Below, in pieces: positions 38,976-49,857 of a DNA stretch of 64,000 bases. The stretch covers positions 1 through 64,000 of the forward strand of contig JAUQVX010000001.1 in NCBI GenBank assembly GCA_039794565.1, given 5' to 3'. This DNA is from Gloeomargarita sp. SRBZ-1_bins_9 (GTDB lineage Bacteria; Cyanobacteriota; Cyanobacteriia; Gloeomargaritales; Gloeomargaritaceae). The position numbers were made by a program, and so were the translations under genes. The first letter of the stretch is position 1. Every line of letters begins with the position of its first letter. The notes below the pieces were generated by a model. It did no database searches. It was not told where the DNA came from and worked only from the letters and a program-made list of their open reading frames with translations.

Positions 38976-39499
38976 GGCTGAATCGCCAACAACTCCACAT
39001 CAAAATACAGCGTGGCGTTGGGGGGAATCAGGCCGGCCACCCCTTGGTCCCCATAGCCCAACTCCGGGGGAATTTCCAAACGTCGTTGGCCGCCGACCCG
39101 CATCGTCGCCACCCCTTCATCCCAGCCTTTAATCACCTGGCCCACCCCCACCCGGAAACGGAAGGGTTGGTTGCGCTCATAGGAACTGTCAAACACCTGC
39201 CCATCCGCCAACTTGCCCACGTAATGCACCACTGCCGTTTGGCCCCGCTGGGGACTGGCCCCCTTGCCCGGACGCAACTCCTGATACCGCAGCCCCGATG
39301 GCGTGATGACCCAGTCGTCTAGGGTGGTGCTGGGGCGTTGGGGGGCAGGGGTTTCCGCAGCGACTGTCTCGGTTGGCAATTCTGGCGTGGCCGCCGCCGG
39401 TGGCGCTTGCAGGGCTGCCTTCACCTGGGCGCCGATGAGCACCAGCGCACTGAGCACAAACACCACCAGACTCACCAGAATAGCCGGGAGATGGTCCAT
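38972..39499 (-). CDS. FKBP-type peptidyl-prolyl isomerase, membrane-anchored
   Basis: An N-terminal hydrophobic anchor (residues 4-24) then a Pro/Ala/Thr linker and an FKBP domain of about 110 residues: VVHYVGKLADGQVFDSS, VIKGWDEGVATM, GGQRRLEIPPELGYGDQG and LYFDVELLAI. It probably folds proteins in the lumen or periplasm. The ATG at 39499 has AGGGAGG 5 nt ahead; the frame from 39529 would start inside ahcY. It is 11 nt after ahcY. Confidence 0.92.
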   Translation of the reverse strand: MDHLPAILVSLVVFVLSALVLIGAQVKAALQAPPAAATPELPTETVAAETPAPQRPSTTLDDWVITPSGLRYQELRPGKGASPQRGQTAVVHYVGKLADGQVFDSSYERNQPFRFRVGVGQVIKGWDEGVATMRVGGQRRLEIPPELGYGDQGVAGLIPPNATLYFDVELLAIQP

Positions 39500-39510
39500 C
39501 GGTCCTCCCT

Positions 39511-40821
<1,311 letters not shown>

Positions 40822-40867
40822 CTACACCATCGTCCTAGGATCAAAGCAATGGCACGGGAGACGGCCC

Positions 40868-41812
40868 ATGCAGCCACACAGCCGGATTTATGTAGCCGGG
40901 CATCGGGGATTAGTCGGTTCAGCGCTATGCCGGCAATTGCACCGGCGGGGGTATACGCATCTACTAACCGCTACCCGCCAGGAATTGGACCTCCGGGATG
41001 AGCGGGCCGTCGGGCGTTGGTTTGACCAGCACCGGCCGGAATACGTGTTTTTAGCAGCGGCCAAAGTCGGGGGCATTCTGGCTAATGCCACCTATCCGGT
41101 GGACTTTCTCCAGGACAACCTTCAAATTCAAACCAACGTCATTGCCCACAGTTTCCGCACTAGCGTCAAGAAACTGTTGTTTTTGGGGTCATCCTGCATC
41201 TATCCCAAATTCGCCCCCCAACCCATCAAAGAAGAGTACCTGTTAACCGGTGCTTTAGAACCCACCAACCAATGGTATGCCGTGGCCAAAATTGCCGGGA
41301 TCAAACTTTGCCAGGCCTACCGGCAGCAGTACGGCTGGTCCGCAATCTGCGCCATGCCCACCAATCTCTACGGCCCCGGCGACAACTTTGACCTGGCAAC
41401 CTCCCATGTGTTACCGGCCTTGCTGCGCAAATTCCATGAAGCCAAGGTCAAGGGAGAACCCCAGGTGGTGGTGTGGGGAACAGGAACCCCGCGCCGGGAA
41501 TTCCTCTACGTGGATGACCTGGCCGATGCCTGTATTTTTCTGATGCAGCACTACGACGCAGCGGACATCATCAATGTGGGCACTGGCGAAGACATCAGCA
41601 TCCGGGAACTGGCAGCCCTGGTGCAACACATCGTGGGTTACCAAGGGGACATCGTGTACGACACCAGCAAACCCGATGGCACCCCCCGGAAATTGCTGGA
41701 CGTCTCCCGGTTGCGGGCGCTGGGATGGCAGGCGCAAACCCCCTTAGCAGTCGGCATTGAAAAAACCTACGCCTGGTACCTACAGCATGCCCAAGGGTGT
41801 CTCCAAACGTGA
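40868..41812 (+). CDS. fcl: GDP-L-fucose synthase
   Basis: An NADPH epimerase-reductase making GDP-L-fucose for cell-surface glycans. The short-chain fold shows [11 protein letters not shown] at residues 8-18, GSSCIYPK, and the catalytic YAVAKIAG. The 314-residue length is normal. The ATG at 40868 follows GGGAG; the longer frame from 40457 is antisense to ahcY and is rejected. GDP-mannose dehydratase, the preceding enzyme, is not in the window. Confidence 0.95.
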   Translation: MQPHSRIYVAGHRGLVGSALCRQLHRRGYTHLLTATRQELDLRDERAVGRWFDQHRPEYVFLAAAKVGGILANATYPVDFLQDNLQIQTNVIAHSFRTSVKKLLFLGSSCIYPKFAPQPIKEEYLLTGALEPTNQWYAVAKIAGIKLCQAYRQQYGWSAICAMPTNLYGPGDNFDLATSHVLPALLRKFHEAKVKGEPQVVVWGTGTPRREFLYVDDLADACIFLMQHYDAADIINVGTGEDISIRELAALVQHIVGYQGDIVYDTSKPDGTPRKLLDVSRLRALGWQAQTPLAVGIEKTYAWYLQHAQGCLQT

Positions 41813-41942
41813 TCTCCCCCAGAAGGTGTGTCCGGTCTGCGGTCGGCCCTTTAGCTGGCGCAAAAAGTGGGCGGATTGCTGGGACGCGGTGAAGTACTGC
41901 TCAGAGCGCTGTCGGCGGCGGCGTCATTCGGCCAGTTCGTGA
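41787..41942 (+). CDS. DUF2256 zinc-ribbon-like small protein
   Basis: A 51-residue protein starting [11 protein letters not shown] with [14 protein letters not shown] and CSERCRRRR: four cysteines for a zinc site and basic flanks, as in DUF2256. Function unknown. It overlaps the end of fcl by 26 nt and the convergent ABC ATPase gene by 19 nt. Confidence 0.88.
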   Translation: MPKGVSKRDLPQKVCPVCGRPFSWRKKWADCWDAVKYCSERCRRRRHSASS

Positions 41943-42832
41943 CCCGTTAGCCGTAAAAACACATCCTCCAAATTGGCCCGGCGACGGCTCAGGCGGGTGC
42001 TATCCAGGTGTTCTAGGGCCTGCCAAAGCGCCGAGTCGTGGGCCGGCAAGCTCATGACATAGCCCTGGCCCAGGGGGCGCCACCAAACCCCCGCCCGTTC
42101 CGCCAACTCCTGCACCACCGCCGCCGGTACCCCCTCAATTTCCGCCACTTCGGTGCCGATGATGCGTTGGATGAGCGCTTCCGGCGGTCCCTGGTCCACC
42201 ACCACCCCCTGTTGCAACAGCAGCAGCCGGTCACACAACCGTTGCGCCTCGTCCATGTAGTGGGTGGTCAACAGTACCCCACAGCTCTCCTGCTTAAGTT
42301 GGGCAATGCGGCGCCAGAAGGCCTGGCGGGCATCCGGGTCCAGACCGGTGGTTGGTTCATCCAAAAAGATGATCTTGGGTCGGTGAATAAGAGCGCGGGC
42401 CAGTACCAGCCGTCGTTTGAGTCCCCCCGACAGGACATCCACCCGCTGGTGGGCGTAATCCGTCAGCCCCATATCCGCCAACAATTCCCAAGCCCGTTGG
42501 CGCGCCGGTCGCCCTGTGATCCGGTAGTGGTGGGCAAAAAACACCAAATTTTCCCAGACCGTGAAATCCGGGTCCAGATTGTCCTCTTGGGTGACCACAC
42601 CCAGGAATTGCCGCGCCTGACGTCCTTGCCGTTGCACGTTGTAGGGACCCACCTGCACCAACCCACGCTGGGGAATCACAGCGCCGTAGAGCATCCCAAA
42701 CGTCGTGGTTTTGCCTGCCCCATTTGGCCCCAGTAGCCCCAGGATTTCACCGGGTTGTAGTTGTAGGCTCACCCCTTGCACCACCGCCCGCTGCCCGTAA
42801 TACTTCCACAAATCCTGGGCCATTAACTCCAT
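41924..42832 (-). CDS. ABC-2 transporter ATP-binding protein (DrrA/NodI-like)
   Basis: A roughly 302-residue ATPase with Walker [10 protein letters not shown], signature LSGGLKRR, Walker [14 protein letters not shown] and the C-terminal accessory region of the drug or polysaccharide exporter type. The ATG at 42832 is used; a GTG at 42853 and an ATG at 42823 are alternatives. Its likely partner is the ABC-2 permease at 45977-46834, three kilobases away. It is 4 nt after the small exported protein gene. Confidence 0.9.
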   Translation of the reverse strand: MELMAQDLWKYYGQRAVVQGVSLQLQPGEILGLLGPNGAGKTTTFGMLYGAVIPQRGLVQVGPYNVQRQGRQARQFLGVVTQEDNLDPDFTVWENLVFFAHHYRITGRPARQRAWELLADMGLTDYAHQRVDVLSGGLKRRLVLARALIHRPKIIFLDEPTTGLDPDARQAFWRRIAQLKQESCGVLLTTHYMDEAQRLCDRLLLLQQGVVVDQGPPEALIQRIIGTEVAEIEGVPAAVVQELAERAGVWWRPLGQGYVMSLPAHDSALWQALEHLDSTRLSRRRANLEDVFLRLTGHELAE

Positions 42833-42836
42833 CGGT

Positions 42837-43292
42837 TTAGCGGGGGGGATCACAAATGAGCAAGCTCATGCTGCTGCGTACCGGTTCCAGGGTCAAGCGG
42901 GGCCGACCAGCCCTGGTTTGGGTGTACTCCCGCAGGACCCGTTGCGCTTGGGCATAAGGCACCGACAACACCAGCGCCTCCAATTGACCTTGGGGGCAAG
43001 CGCGGGCCTTGGGGTCTCGGTCCAACCAGGCCTGACCACAGATACCTGCCCAGACCTCCGCCACCGGCAACCCGCGATAACTCCCCTGGGCAGCAAACAC
43101 TGCAATACCTTGAATTTCCGGGTCGAGACGGGTCGGACGTTGGCGCGCCAAAGAGCGAAACAGGGCACTGCTGCGGCAACGCTCGAAACCCTGGAGAACC
43201 CGGTCATTCACCAGAACCGTCCCAGTCGCCCCCAGCAGAGCTAAGCTGCCAATAAGGCCAGCAAGAACAGCACCGACTCGCCACTTTGCCAT
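42837..43292 (-). CDS. exported or membrane-anchored protein of unknown function
   Basis: A 151-residue product with an N-terminal signal or anchor (VGAVLAGLIGSLALLGATG), several cysteines (ERCRSS, AGICGQ, RACPQG, LICDPP) and no recognised family. The ATG at 43292 begins the hydrophobic segment after an AGAGGG site; longer frames add a region unlike a protein start. It lies directly before the ABC ATPase gene. Confidence 0.62.
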   Translation of the reverse strand: MAKWRVGAVLAGLIGSLALLGATGTVLVNDRVLQGFERCRSSALFRSLARQRPTRLDPEIQGIAVFAAQGSYRGLPVAEVWAGICGQAWLDRDPKARACPQGQLEALVLSVPYAQAQRVLREYTQTRAGRPRLTLEPVRSSMSLLICDPPR

Positions 43293-43600
43293 CAGCCCTC
43301 TCTCCAGCTCTCCAGTCACCCAACCCATACTAGCAGGACAGGTATTTGAGTTGGTCTGCTCGTCACAGCGGCAAACGCCCGGTCGTTTACCAAAGGGTGG
43401 TGGGTTCCAAAACCGCATAACCGCTGGTGACAATCAACAGGAGAGGCACTAGGCCCCAGCTTTTTTAGTCCCAGGAGAAAAACACCAGCATCAATACCCC
43501 GGCCATCCGGACCAAAAAGCTCCCATCGCGGCTACCCCCCCCCACCAGACAAGAGAGGATGGCTAAGTGGTAAAGAGAAAAAGAAAATACTTTATCCTAA
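43293..43600. other. 308-bp gap, no gene recognised
   Basis: No tRNA or convincing ORF. A minus-strand open stretch (about 43467-43590) ends in a hydrophobic peptide MAGVLMLVFFSWD but lacks a proper start and could be a remnant of a small membrane protein. A run of nine C at about 43538 and an A-rich tract near 43575-43595 mark the region. Confidence 0.35.
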
Positions 43601-44056
43601 TTGCAGGTGCCATTGCCCAGCATCGCTCCCTCTTTTGTCAGCGCCCTGTACCGGGCCAATTACCAAGGGTTTATTCGGGGGTGCGATCCCTGGATGGAAA
43701 ATGTCACCTTTTCCGGTCTTTTTTATGTTGTGACTAGTATACTCTCGACTCTTTCGCCCGACTGTTCCAGATGGATTTTGATGCTCCGTTCTGGACGATG
43801 TTTATTCATCAGGGAGTATTTTCCTTTTAGCTGGACCCAGACAGTGGTTATGCCCTTGGCCAACCTGTGTCTAGTTTTTCGGCAATGGTGGGATAGCGAG
43901 GGGGACATACGGTTTACCATCGAACTGCCCACCCCGCAAAAGACCTACGAAATCTATGAGTCTGGAGGCGCAGAAAAGGCAGAGCAGCACTGGCAGCAGG
44001 ACCCTTTGGTACAGGCCCTCAAGCGCTTAGTCCGCACCCAGGAAATCCGCCCCTCA

Positions 44057-44136
<80 letters not shown>

Positions 44137-44146
44137 AGGCAACTTT

Positions 44147-44173
44147 TATTATAGCCCTTGCTATAGTAGGGCT
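44147..44173 (+). promoter_or_regulatory. hisF promoter region with hairpin
   Basis: Candidate -10 hexamers are TATTAT (44147-44152) and TATAGT (44162-44167). AGCCCT (44153-44158) and AGGGCT (44168-44173) form a perfect 6-bp dyad ending one base before the hisF ATG. No ribosome site is seen. If the second -10 is used the mRNA would be almost leaderless. Confidence 0.45.
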
Positions 44174-44174
44174 T

Positions 44175-44948
44175 ATGTTGGCCAAGCGCATTATCCCCTG
44201 CCTAGATGTCCACGCCGGCCGGGTGGTCAAGGGGGTCAACTTTGTCAACCTGCGGGATGCGGGGGACCCGGTGGCCCTAGCCCAGCACTACAATCAGGCG
44301 GGAGCCGATGAACTGGTGTTTTTGGACATCAGCGCTACCCACGAGGGCCGCCATGTGTTGTTGGACGTCATTGAACGCACGGCTAGTCAGGTGTTTATCC
44401 CCCTGACAGTTGGAGGTGGCATCGGCGACCTGGACACCATTAAGGCCATCCTGCGGGCGGGCGCAGATAAGGTGAGCCTGAATTCGGCGGCGGTGCGCAA
44501 CCCGGATTTGATTAACCAGTCCAGCGAGCGCTTTGGCCGCCAGTGCATTGTCATTGCCATTGATGCCCGGTGGGTGGGGGACCGCTGGACGGTGTGGGTG
44601 CGGGGGGGACGGGAGGATACAGGCAAAGACGCCATCGCCTGGGCAGAGGAGGCGGTGCAGCGGGGGGCAGGGGAACTCCTGGTCACCAGCATGGATGCTG
44701 ATGGGACTAAAGCGGGGTATGACCTGTGCTTAATCCGGGCGATTGCCCAACGGGTGCCCGTACCGGTGATTGCCTCCGGGGGTGCCGGGAATTGCCAACA
44801 CGTTGCCGATGCTTTTGTCCAGGGGGGGGCAGCAGCTGCGTTGCTGGCTTCATTGCTGCACTACGGTGAATTGACCATCGCCGACATCAAGACTTACTTG
44901 GCTCAGCAGGGAATACCGGTGCGTCAGTGTGGTCAGGATAACCCCTGA
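44175..44948 (+). CDS. hisF: imidazole glycerol phosphate synthase, cyclase subunit
   Basis: Makes imidazole glycerol phosphate and AICAR with ammonia from HisH. The 257-residue beta/alpha barrel keeps both catalytic aspartates ([12 protein letters not shown] and IAIDARWVG), VGGGIGDLD, and SGGAGNCQH. No other his gene is close, as is usual in cyanobacteria. Confidence 0.97.
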   Translation: MLAKRIIPCLDVHAGRVVKGVNFVNLRDAGDPVALAQHYNQAGADELVFLDISATHEGRHVLLDVIERTASQVFIPLTVGGGIGDLDTIKAILRAGADKVSLNSAAVRNPDLINQSSERFGRQCIVIAIDARWVGDRWTVWVRGGREDTGKDAIAWAEEAVQRGAGELLVTSMDADGTKAGYDLCLIRAIAQRVPVPVIASGGAGNCQHVADAFVQGGAAAALLASLLHYGELTIADIKTYLAQQGIPVRQCGQDNP

Positions 44949-45000
44949 GGCGAAAAATCTCTGGTACAACTAAGGCAGGAGTCATCTAGGGGGGGTCCTC

Positions 45001-46014
45001 ATGGTCAAGTACAAGATTTTGGTCATTGACGACAGTTTTCTGATCCGCAAGTCCCTGGTAGAACAGCTTTCCGGGGACCGCTTTGAGGTGTACGAAGCCC
45101 AGGATGGTCCTTCCGGTTTGGCCAAGGCGGAAGAGGTCAACCCCGATGTCATCCTACTGGATTTCATCATGCCAGGGATGAACGGCTATGAGGTGTACCA
45201 GGCCTTGCGCGCCAACCCCAAATTCGCCAATACGCCGGTGATCATCATTTCCAGTAGCTATGACGAGGTGGTGAGTAAATTTGGCTACCCGTTTGTGGGG
45301 TTTGATTTTCTGGCCAAACAGTTTACCAAAGAGCAACTGGAGGAGCGCATCAACGCCGTTTTGCCCATGATTGCTGCCACGCCGGAGCATGTTGGGGTGG
45401 GCGTCACCGAAAAACCGCCGGTGGACCACTGGCAGCGGCTGGAAACCCTCCTAGGCGAGTTGGGGCAGCAACTGCAACAAAAACCCACCTGGGTCAACGA
45501 ATTACCGACCCCCCCGGACCTCACCCCCCTACTGGTGCAACTGCAAACCCTGGAAGGACGCCTGCAGGAGCTATATCACCGCCCACCCGCCCCCCACTTG
45601 CAGGAAATGACCGCCGCCTTGACCCATTTGCAGCAGAGCTTGTCCCTGGAGCCTTTGCATCAGCAACTGCAAGCCCTGCAGGAACAGGTCAAGACCCTGC
45701 AATCCCAATTACAGACCCACCAGTTGACCCAAGCCACTCTCGAGCAACTGACCAGCAGCATGCAGAGTTTGAACCAGGGCATTGCCCATCTACCACGCAC
45801 CGATGCGATACTCGAGCAACTGAAATCCCTGGAGGAAAAAATTGACCGAAGCCGGCAACCAACCCCAAACTTTCTCCTGGGATTTGTTGCTGTCACAGTC
45901 GGGGCATTAGTTGGCGCGTTTATTGGCGCTAGCGTCGTTGCCGGTCAACGTCAGTCCCCACTACCGACCACCCCCACTAGCTCAATTTCCGCTGGAGCAA
46001 CCCACGGATGCTAA
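45001..46014 (+). CDS. tail-anchored response regulator with coiled coil
   Basis: The N-terminal 120 residues are a complete receiver domain (VIDDSFLIRK, phospho-aspartate D54 in ILLDFIMPG, IIISSS, FLAKQF). A Gln/Leu-rich coiled-coil region follows (about 135-290), then one hydrophobic helix (FLLGFVAVTVGALVGAFIGASVV) and a short Ser/Thr tail. There is no DNA-binding or enzymatic output. A receiver tethered to the membrane by its C-terminus is unusual and suggests a scaffold controlled by phosphorylation. No kinase gene is adjacent. The 3' end overlaps the convergent ABC permease gene. Confidence 0.85.
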   Translation: MVKYKILVIDDSFLIRKSLVEQLSGDRFEVYEAQDGPSGLAKAEEVNPDVILLDFIMPGMNGYEVYQALRANPKFANTPVIIISSSYDEVVSKFGYPFVGFDFLAKQFTKEQLEERINAVLPMIAATPEHVGVGVTEKPPVDHWQRLETLLGELGQQLQQKPTWVNELPTPPDLTPLLVQLQTLEGRLQELYHRPPAPHLQEMTAALTHLQQSLSLEPLHQQLQALQEQVKTLQSQLQTHQLTQATLEQLTSSMQSLNQGIAHLPRTDAILEQLKSLEEKIDRSRQPTPNFLLGFVAVTVGALVGAFIGASVVAGQRQSPLPTTPTSSISAGATHGC

Positions 46015-46834
46015 GAACAACCGCCGCATCGCAGATCGCCAGAATCGCCACTGCTGTTCCCAGGGTTGTTTCACCCCAAGGTGCACTCAGGACCACATCC
46101 GACCAATGCCAGTGGGGGTGCAAATACACGTGGCGAATCGGCTCAATGGCATAGCTCAGGGGATTGAGACTGGCAATTACCTGCAACCAGCGGGGCATGA
46201 AATGCAACGGGGCCAAGGCCGTACTGGCAAACAGCAAGGGTAAATTCACCACAAAGATCACCGCCAGCAATTCCACGTGCCCCGGCAGGGCGAAGGTCAA
46301 TCCCAAACTCAAGGCCGTCATGCCCAACACCAGCAACAGGACAACTGCCACCAGCAGGGCAAAACCGCTGGCACCCGGTAAACCACCCCCCAGCAGATAG
46401 CTGGTTAACAGCACCGCCACCGTCTGCACCAAACTCAGCAGCGTGATAAAAATGGTCGAGGCTAGGACGATAGAAAAGCGGGAGACCAGAGGGGCGACCA
46501 AAAAACGATTCAAAAAGCCAAACTCCCGGTCAAACATCACCGGTAAGCCCGCATTTAAGGCCCCCGAAAAAACCGTAAACACGATGATTCCGGCGCTCAA
46601 AAACTGGGCATAGTTGACCCCCTCCCCCAAAAACCCCGCCGGTGCATTCTGAAACAAGGCCCCGAACAAAATCAACCACATCAGGGGCTGGATAATCCCG
46701 GCAATCAGGGTCGCGGGCCGCCGCCGCAGTTGGATGAGCAAACGCCGCGTCAGGGCCGTTGTTTCTTGCACCAGCTCAGCTAGCGGATGACTACCCGATG
46801 TCACCGGTGGGGCAGAAGTCACCGTTGCAGCCAT
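45977..46834 (-). CDS. ABC-2 type transporter permease
   Basis: A 285-residue permease with six hydrophobic segments and motifs of the DrrB type: LIAGIIQPLMWLILFGALF, MFDREFGFLNRFLVAPL, and ASLNPLSYAIEPIRHV. It should pair with an ATPase to export a drug, lipid or glycan; the only candidate here is at 41924-42832. The ATG at 46834 follows GGGAG. It overlaps the response-regulator gene convergently by 38 nt. Confidence 0.9.
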   Translation of the reverse strand: MAATVTSAPPVTSGSHPLAELVQETTALTRRLLIQLRRRPATLIAGIIQPLMWLILFGALFQNAPAGFLGEGVNYAQFLSAGIIVFTVFSGALNAGLPVMFDREFGFLNRFLVAPLVSRFSIVLASTIFITLLSLVQTVAVLLTSYLLGGGLPGASGFALLVAVVLLLVLGMTALSLGLTFALPGHVELLAVIFVVNLPLLFASTALAPLHFMPRWLQVIASLNPLSYAIEPIRHVYLHPHWHWSDVVLSAPWGETTLGTAVAILAICDAAVVLSIRGLLQRKLS

Positions 46835-46899
46835 AGCCACTCCCAGCACACAACCACTGCTAGGATCAGGCTAACGCAGGAACACCATTTTGACCAGCA

Positions 46900-47079
46900 A
46901 TGCACCTGGCCCTGGTAAATATCACCCTGGACTGGAAGGGGTCCCTAACGGAGTTGATTCCCCAGATTCACGCCCACCTGCAGACCTACGGCACTCCTGT
47001 GCGCTGGGCCATCACGGCGGTTCAGGACCGGACCCTCACCCTAGAGGCGGTAGTGGTGACGTCACAGTTGCCCCAGTAA
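46900..47079 (+). CDS. small conserved-looking protein, 59 aa
   Basis: A 60-codon frame with good protein character: LALVNITLDWKGSLTELIP, then VRWAITAVQDRTLTLEAVVV. Alternating beta and helix pattern with sensible codon use. I seem to recall similar small proteins in other cyanobacteria but cannot name a family. It overlaps the queE 3' end convergently by 18 nt. Confidence 0.6.
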   Translation: MHLALVNITLDWKGSLTELIPQIHAHLQTYGTPVRWAITAVQDRTLTLEAVVVTSQLPQ

Positions 47080-47817
47080 GGGATGGGTTTGGGGAATCAC
47101 CCGCACCCGCTCCACGTACTCCTGGGCTAACCGTTGCCAGTTCAGAACTTGCTCCGGCGTGGGGGCCGCACTGGTCAACCGGGGGGTCACGGGCTGTAAC
47201 ACCACCAGAACCCGGGGGTCCACCGCCCGAATCATGGTTAAGGCGTCCACCAACTCGGGGGTTTGGGTGTGCCGGTCCACCACGATCTTGACAAACACCT
47301 CCACCCCCGCCTGTACCGCCAGGGTCAGGAATTGGTGGTGCGCTTCGTGGTGCTGCTCGCCGCTGACACTGGGGAGTTTGTAGTCCATGGCGATAGTACG
47401 GATCCAGGGCAACACCCACGCCAATTCCTGGGGTCGGTGTCCCCCCGTTTCCAGGTAAACCGGCAGAGGGATGGTTCGGGTCAATTCGGGCAGGAATTCT
47501 GCTAGGAAGTCGGCCTGCAGCAGGGGTTCTCCCCCGGTGAGGCTGATGGCGGTGTGTTTCCCCCCCTGATAGTGCCTTTCCAGCCAAGCCAACACCTGTT
47601 GGACGGTGACGGGATTGGCCACCCTTTGAAAATCGCGCATCCCCGGCGTCATTTCCACCCGTCCCTGGGGTGCGGGCCGCCACGTATGCCTACTATCGCA
47701 GAACCGGCAACGCAGGTCACAGCCGCCCAGCCGCAGGAAAACCTGACGGTCCCCGACGTAAGGTCCCTCCCCCTGAATAGCCGAGAAAATTTCCACCAGA
47801 TTAGCGGTTGTCTTCAT
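47062..47817 (-). CDS. queE: 7-carboxy-7-deazaguanine synthase
   Basis: A radical-SAM enzyme of queuosine/7-deazaguanine synthesis. The iron-sulfur cysteines are in GGCDLRCRFCD; the substrate motifs EIFSAIQGEGPYVG and SLTGGEPLLQ are present. The 251-residue length is right with the ATG at 47817, which overlaps the upstream DUF3011 stop (ATGA), so translation is coupled. The longer frame from 47901 is antiparallel noise. Confidence 0.95.
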   Translation of the reverse strand: MKTTANLVEIFSAIQGEGPYVGDRQVFLRLGGCDLRCRFCDSRHTWRPAPQGRVEMTPGMRDFQRVANPVTVQQVLAWLERHYQGGKHTAISLTGGEPLLQADFLAEFLPELTRTIPLPVYLETGGHRPQELAWVLPWIRTIAMDYKLPSVSGEQHHEAHHQFLTLAVQAGVEVFVKIVVDRHTQTPELVDALTMIRAVDPRVLVVLQPVTPRLTSAAPTPEQVLNWQRLAQEYVERVRVIPQTHPLLGQL

Positions 47818-48116
47818 CGCCAGATGAGAAATTCCCCTTCGCAACCCTGATCCACCCAGATGCCCTGGCGGTCGTAGCCCCAGGTGCGCCCCTCGATACA
47901 ACGGCGATTGCTCAACTGACGCTCCAAACGCACACCTCCGTGATTCCCCACCGGACAGGTCCTGTAGCGCCCGTTGATGGATTCACAGGTCATCCTTACT
48001 GGTTTCGCCGCCGGGAACCCACCTGTCTTGGGCTTGCGCCGCCACCTGTGCCAACCCCCTGAATGCAACCTCAACAGCGTTAGTTGACCGAGATGTCTGC
48101 CCACCCCTGAGGGCAA
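47814..48116 (-). CDS. DUF3011 domain protein with damaged or mis-called N-terminus
   Basis: The last 58 residues (TCESINGRYRTCPV, RRCIEGRTWGYDRQGIWVD) are a DUF3011 domain, normally secreted with cysteine pairs. The 42 residues before it do not form a signal peptide. In the next frame, just upstream, the codons read LAQVAAQAQDRW, which looks like a signal-peptide end. A small indel would restore a normal secreted protein. As written it starts at TTG. Confidence 0.6.
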   Translation of the reverse strand: MPSGVGRHLGQLTLLRLHSGGWHRWRRKPKTGGFPAAKPVRMTCESINGRYRTCPVGNHGGVRLERQLSNRRCIEGRTWGYDRQGIWVDQGCEGEFLIWR

Positions 48117-48149
48117 TGCACCCTTATTTCTAATTCTGTCAGTTTTGCC

Positions 48150-48674
48150 CTAGTTGCGCAGGGAACCGTCCACCCAGCGGGTGCTCTGGTAGGTCACTTC
48201 CGCAATGAAGGCCCGTTGCAAGGTGGCGCCCGTGAGATTGGCATGACTCAGGTTGGTATTGACCAGCACCGCCCCCGTCAAATCAGCCCCGCTGAGATTA
48301 GCGCCCGTTAAGTTGGAGCCGATCAAACTGGCGCCGGCCAGATTGGCCCCCGTGAGGTTGGCTCCACTGAGATTGGCCCCGTCAAGGCTGGTGTTGCGCA
48401 GATCGGCACCTTGGAGATTGCTATTGCTCAAATTGGCGCGGCTTAGGGCAGTGCGGTTTAGCTCTTGAACCGCTGTTCCCAGGCGCGCCCCCTGGAGATT
48501 GGCCCCTGTTAAGTTCACCCCGATTAAATTCAAACCCCGCAAATCCGCCCCTTGCAGGTTGCAATTCACACATTCCCGATTGTTCTTCAAGCGTTGCACC
48601 GCCTCCAGTTGCGCCCCCACCGGTAGGCTAAAACTTAGCAGTAGTAAGCTAAGACCAATCCACACTTGGCGCAT
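48150..48674 (-). CDS. secreted pentapeptide-repeat protein
   Basis: A 174-residue protein with a signal peptide (about 1-21, ending PVGAQ), a short CVNC motif (RECVNCNLQGADL) and about 20 pentapeptides of A(N/D)LXG type to near the end. The secreted location distinguishes it from the cytosolic pentapeptide protein at 7586-8473. Function unknown. Confidence 0.9.
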   Translation of the reverse strand: MRQVWIGLSLLLLSFSLPVGAQLEAVQRLKNNRECVNCNLQGADLRGLNLIGVNLTGANLQGARLGTAVQELNRTALSRANLSNSNLQGADLRNTSLDGANLSGANLTGANLAGASLIGSNLTGANLSGADLTGAVLVNTNLSHANLTGATLQRAFIAEVTYQSTRWVDGSLRN

Positions 48675-48765
48675 GGTCAGAACCTACCTGTCGTTCCCCC
48701 CGTTACTTTAACACGGGTTAGGGGGAGTTGGTTAGAATGGACGGGCGTGGTCAACCCTGGCAGCC

Positions 48766-49857
48766 ATGGGCCTTTACGAGTCTTGGGTCCGGCCTTGGAT
48801 CTTTACCCTAGACCCGGAATGGGCGCATCAAACTTTCATCCAGACCCTGCACCGGCTACCCCCCCAGCCCAACCATTGGTTGCATGCCCTGGCGCGGCGA
48901 CACTTCACCTACAACCACCTTGCCCTGCATCAACAGGTATGGGGCCTGCATTTTCCCAATCCCCTGGGTTTAGCCGCCGGCTTTGACAAAGATGGCTGGG
49001 GCATCCCCTGGTGGGCCGATTTGGGTTTTGGTTTTGCCGAGCTGGGAACCGTGACCCCCCAGGCCCAACCCGGTCAACCGCCACCCCGCCTGTTTCGCCT
49101 CCCCGCCGATCAAGCCCTCATCAACCGCCTGGGGTTCAACAACCGGGGGGTATGGCAGTTACAGGAGCAGTTGCAGCGGGCATGGGCCATCGGCAAACCG
49201 GCTATTCCCATCGGCATCAATCTGGGTAAAGGCAAGGACACCCCCTTGGAGCAGGCCTGGCAGGACTATCTCTACAGCTTTCAACGGTTGAAAAACTGGG
49301 GGGACTATTTTGTGGTGAATGTCAGTTCCCCGAATACGCCGGGTTTGCGGGAGTTACAGGCCCGGTCGTTCCTGGCCCCCATTTGCGACGCCCTGCAACA
49401 GGCCAACCCCCAGGGGAAACCCCTTTTGCTGAAAATCAGCCCCGACCTAACCGAGGACCAGGTGCTAGCCGTGCTGGAACTGGTGCGCATTTATGGTTTA
49501 GCCGGGGTGATTGCCACCAATACCACCACCGCCCGCCCGTCCTTGCGCAGTCGCCACCGTCAGCAAGCGGGGGGATTGAGCGGTAAGCCCCTCGCCCCAC
49601 GCTCTACCCAATTCATCCACTTCATTTACCGCCAGACCCAGGGGCAATTACCTATTATCGGGGTGGGGGGGATTTTCGATGCCCATGACGCCTGGGAAAA
49701 AATCACCGCCGGTGCCTGTTTACTGCAACTGTACACGGGCTGGGTATATCGGGGGCCGGGGGTCGTGCGCCGCATTTTGACTGGACTAGTGGAAAAGCTC
49801 AGCCAGCAGGGCTTGACGTGCCTATCCCAAGCGGTGGGGCGCCAACACCGGCTTTAA
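48766..49857 (+). CDS. pyrD: dihydroorotate dehydrogenase (quinone), class 2
   Basis: Oxidises dihydroorotate to orotate and passes electrons to the quinone pool. The 363-residue length and N-terminal membrane-association helices (LYESWVRPWIFTLDPEWAH) mark class 2. Motifs: GLAAGFDKDGWG, NRLGFNNRG, VNVSSPNTPGLREL (Ser base) and GVGGIFDA. It overlaps lapA convergently by 4 nt. Confidence 0.97.
   Translation: MGLYESWVRPWIFTLDPEWAHQTFIQTLHRLPPQPNHWLHALARRHFTYNHLALHQQVWGLHFPNPLGLAAGFDKDGWGIPWWADLGFGFAELGTVTPQAQPGQPPPRLFRLPADQALINRLGFNNRGVWQLQEQLQRAWAIGKPAIPIGINLGKGKDTPLEQAWQDYLYSFQRLKNWGDYFVVNVSSPNTPGLRELQARSFLAPICDALQQANPQGKPLLLKISPDLTEDQVLAVLELVRIYGLAGVIATNTTTARPSLRSRHRQQAGGLSGKPLAPRSTQFIHFIYRQTQGQLPIIGVGGIFDAHDAWEKITAGACLLQLYTGWVYRGPGVVRRILTGLVEKLSQQGLTCLSQAVGRQHRL

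Noticed and set aside
46890-47291. 133-residue ORF on the plus strand
   Set aside because: Pro/Gly-rich shadow of queE; the 59-residue frame at 46900 is the better candidate.
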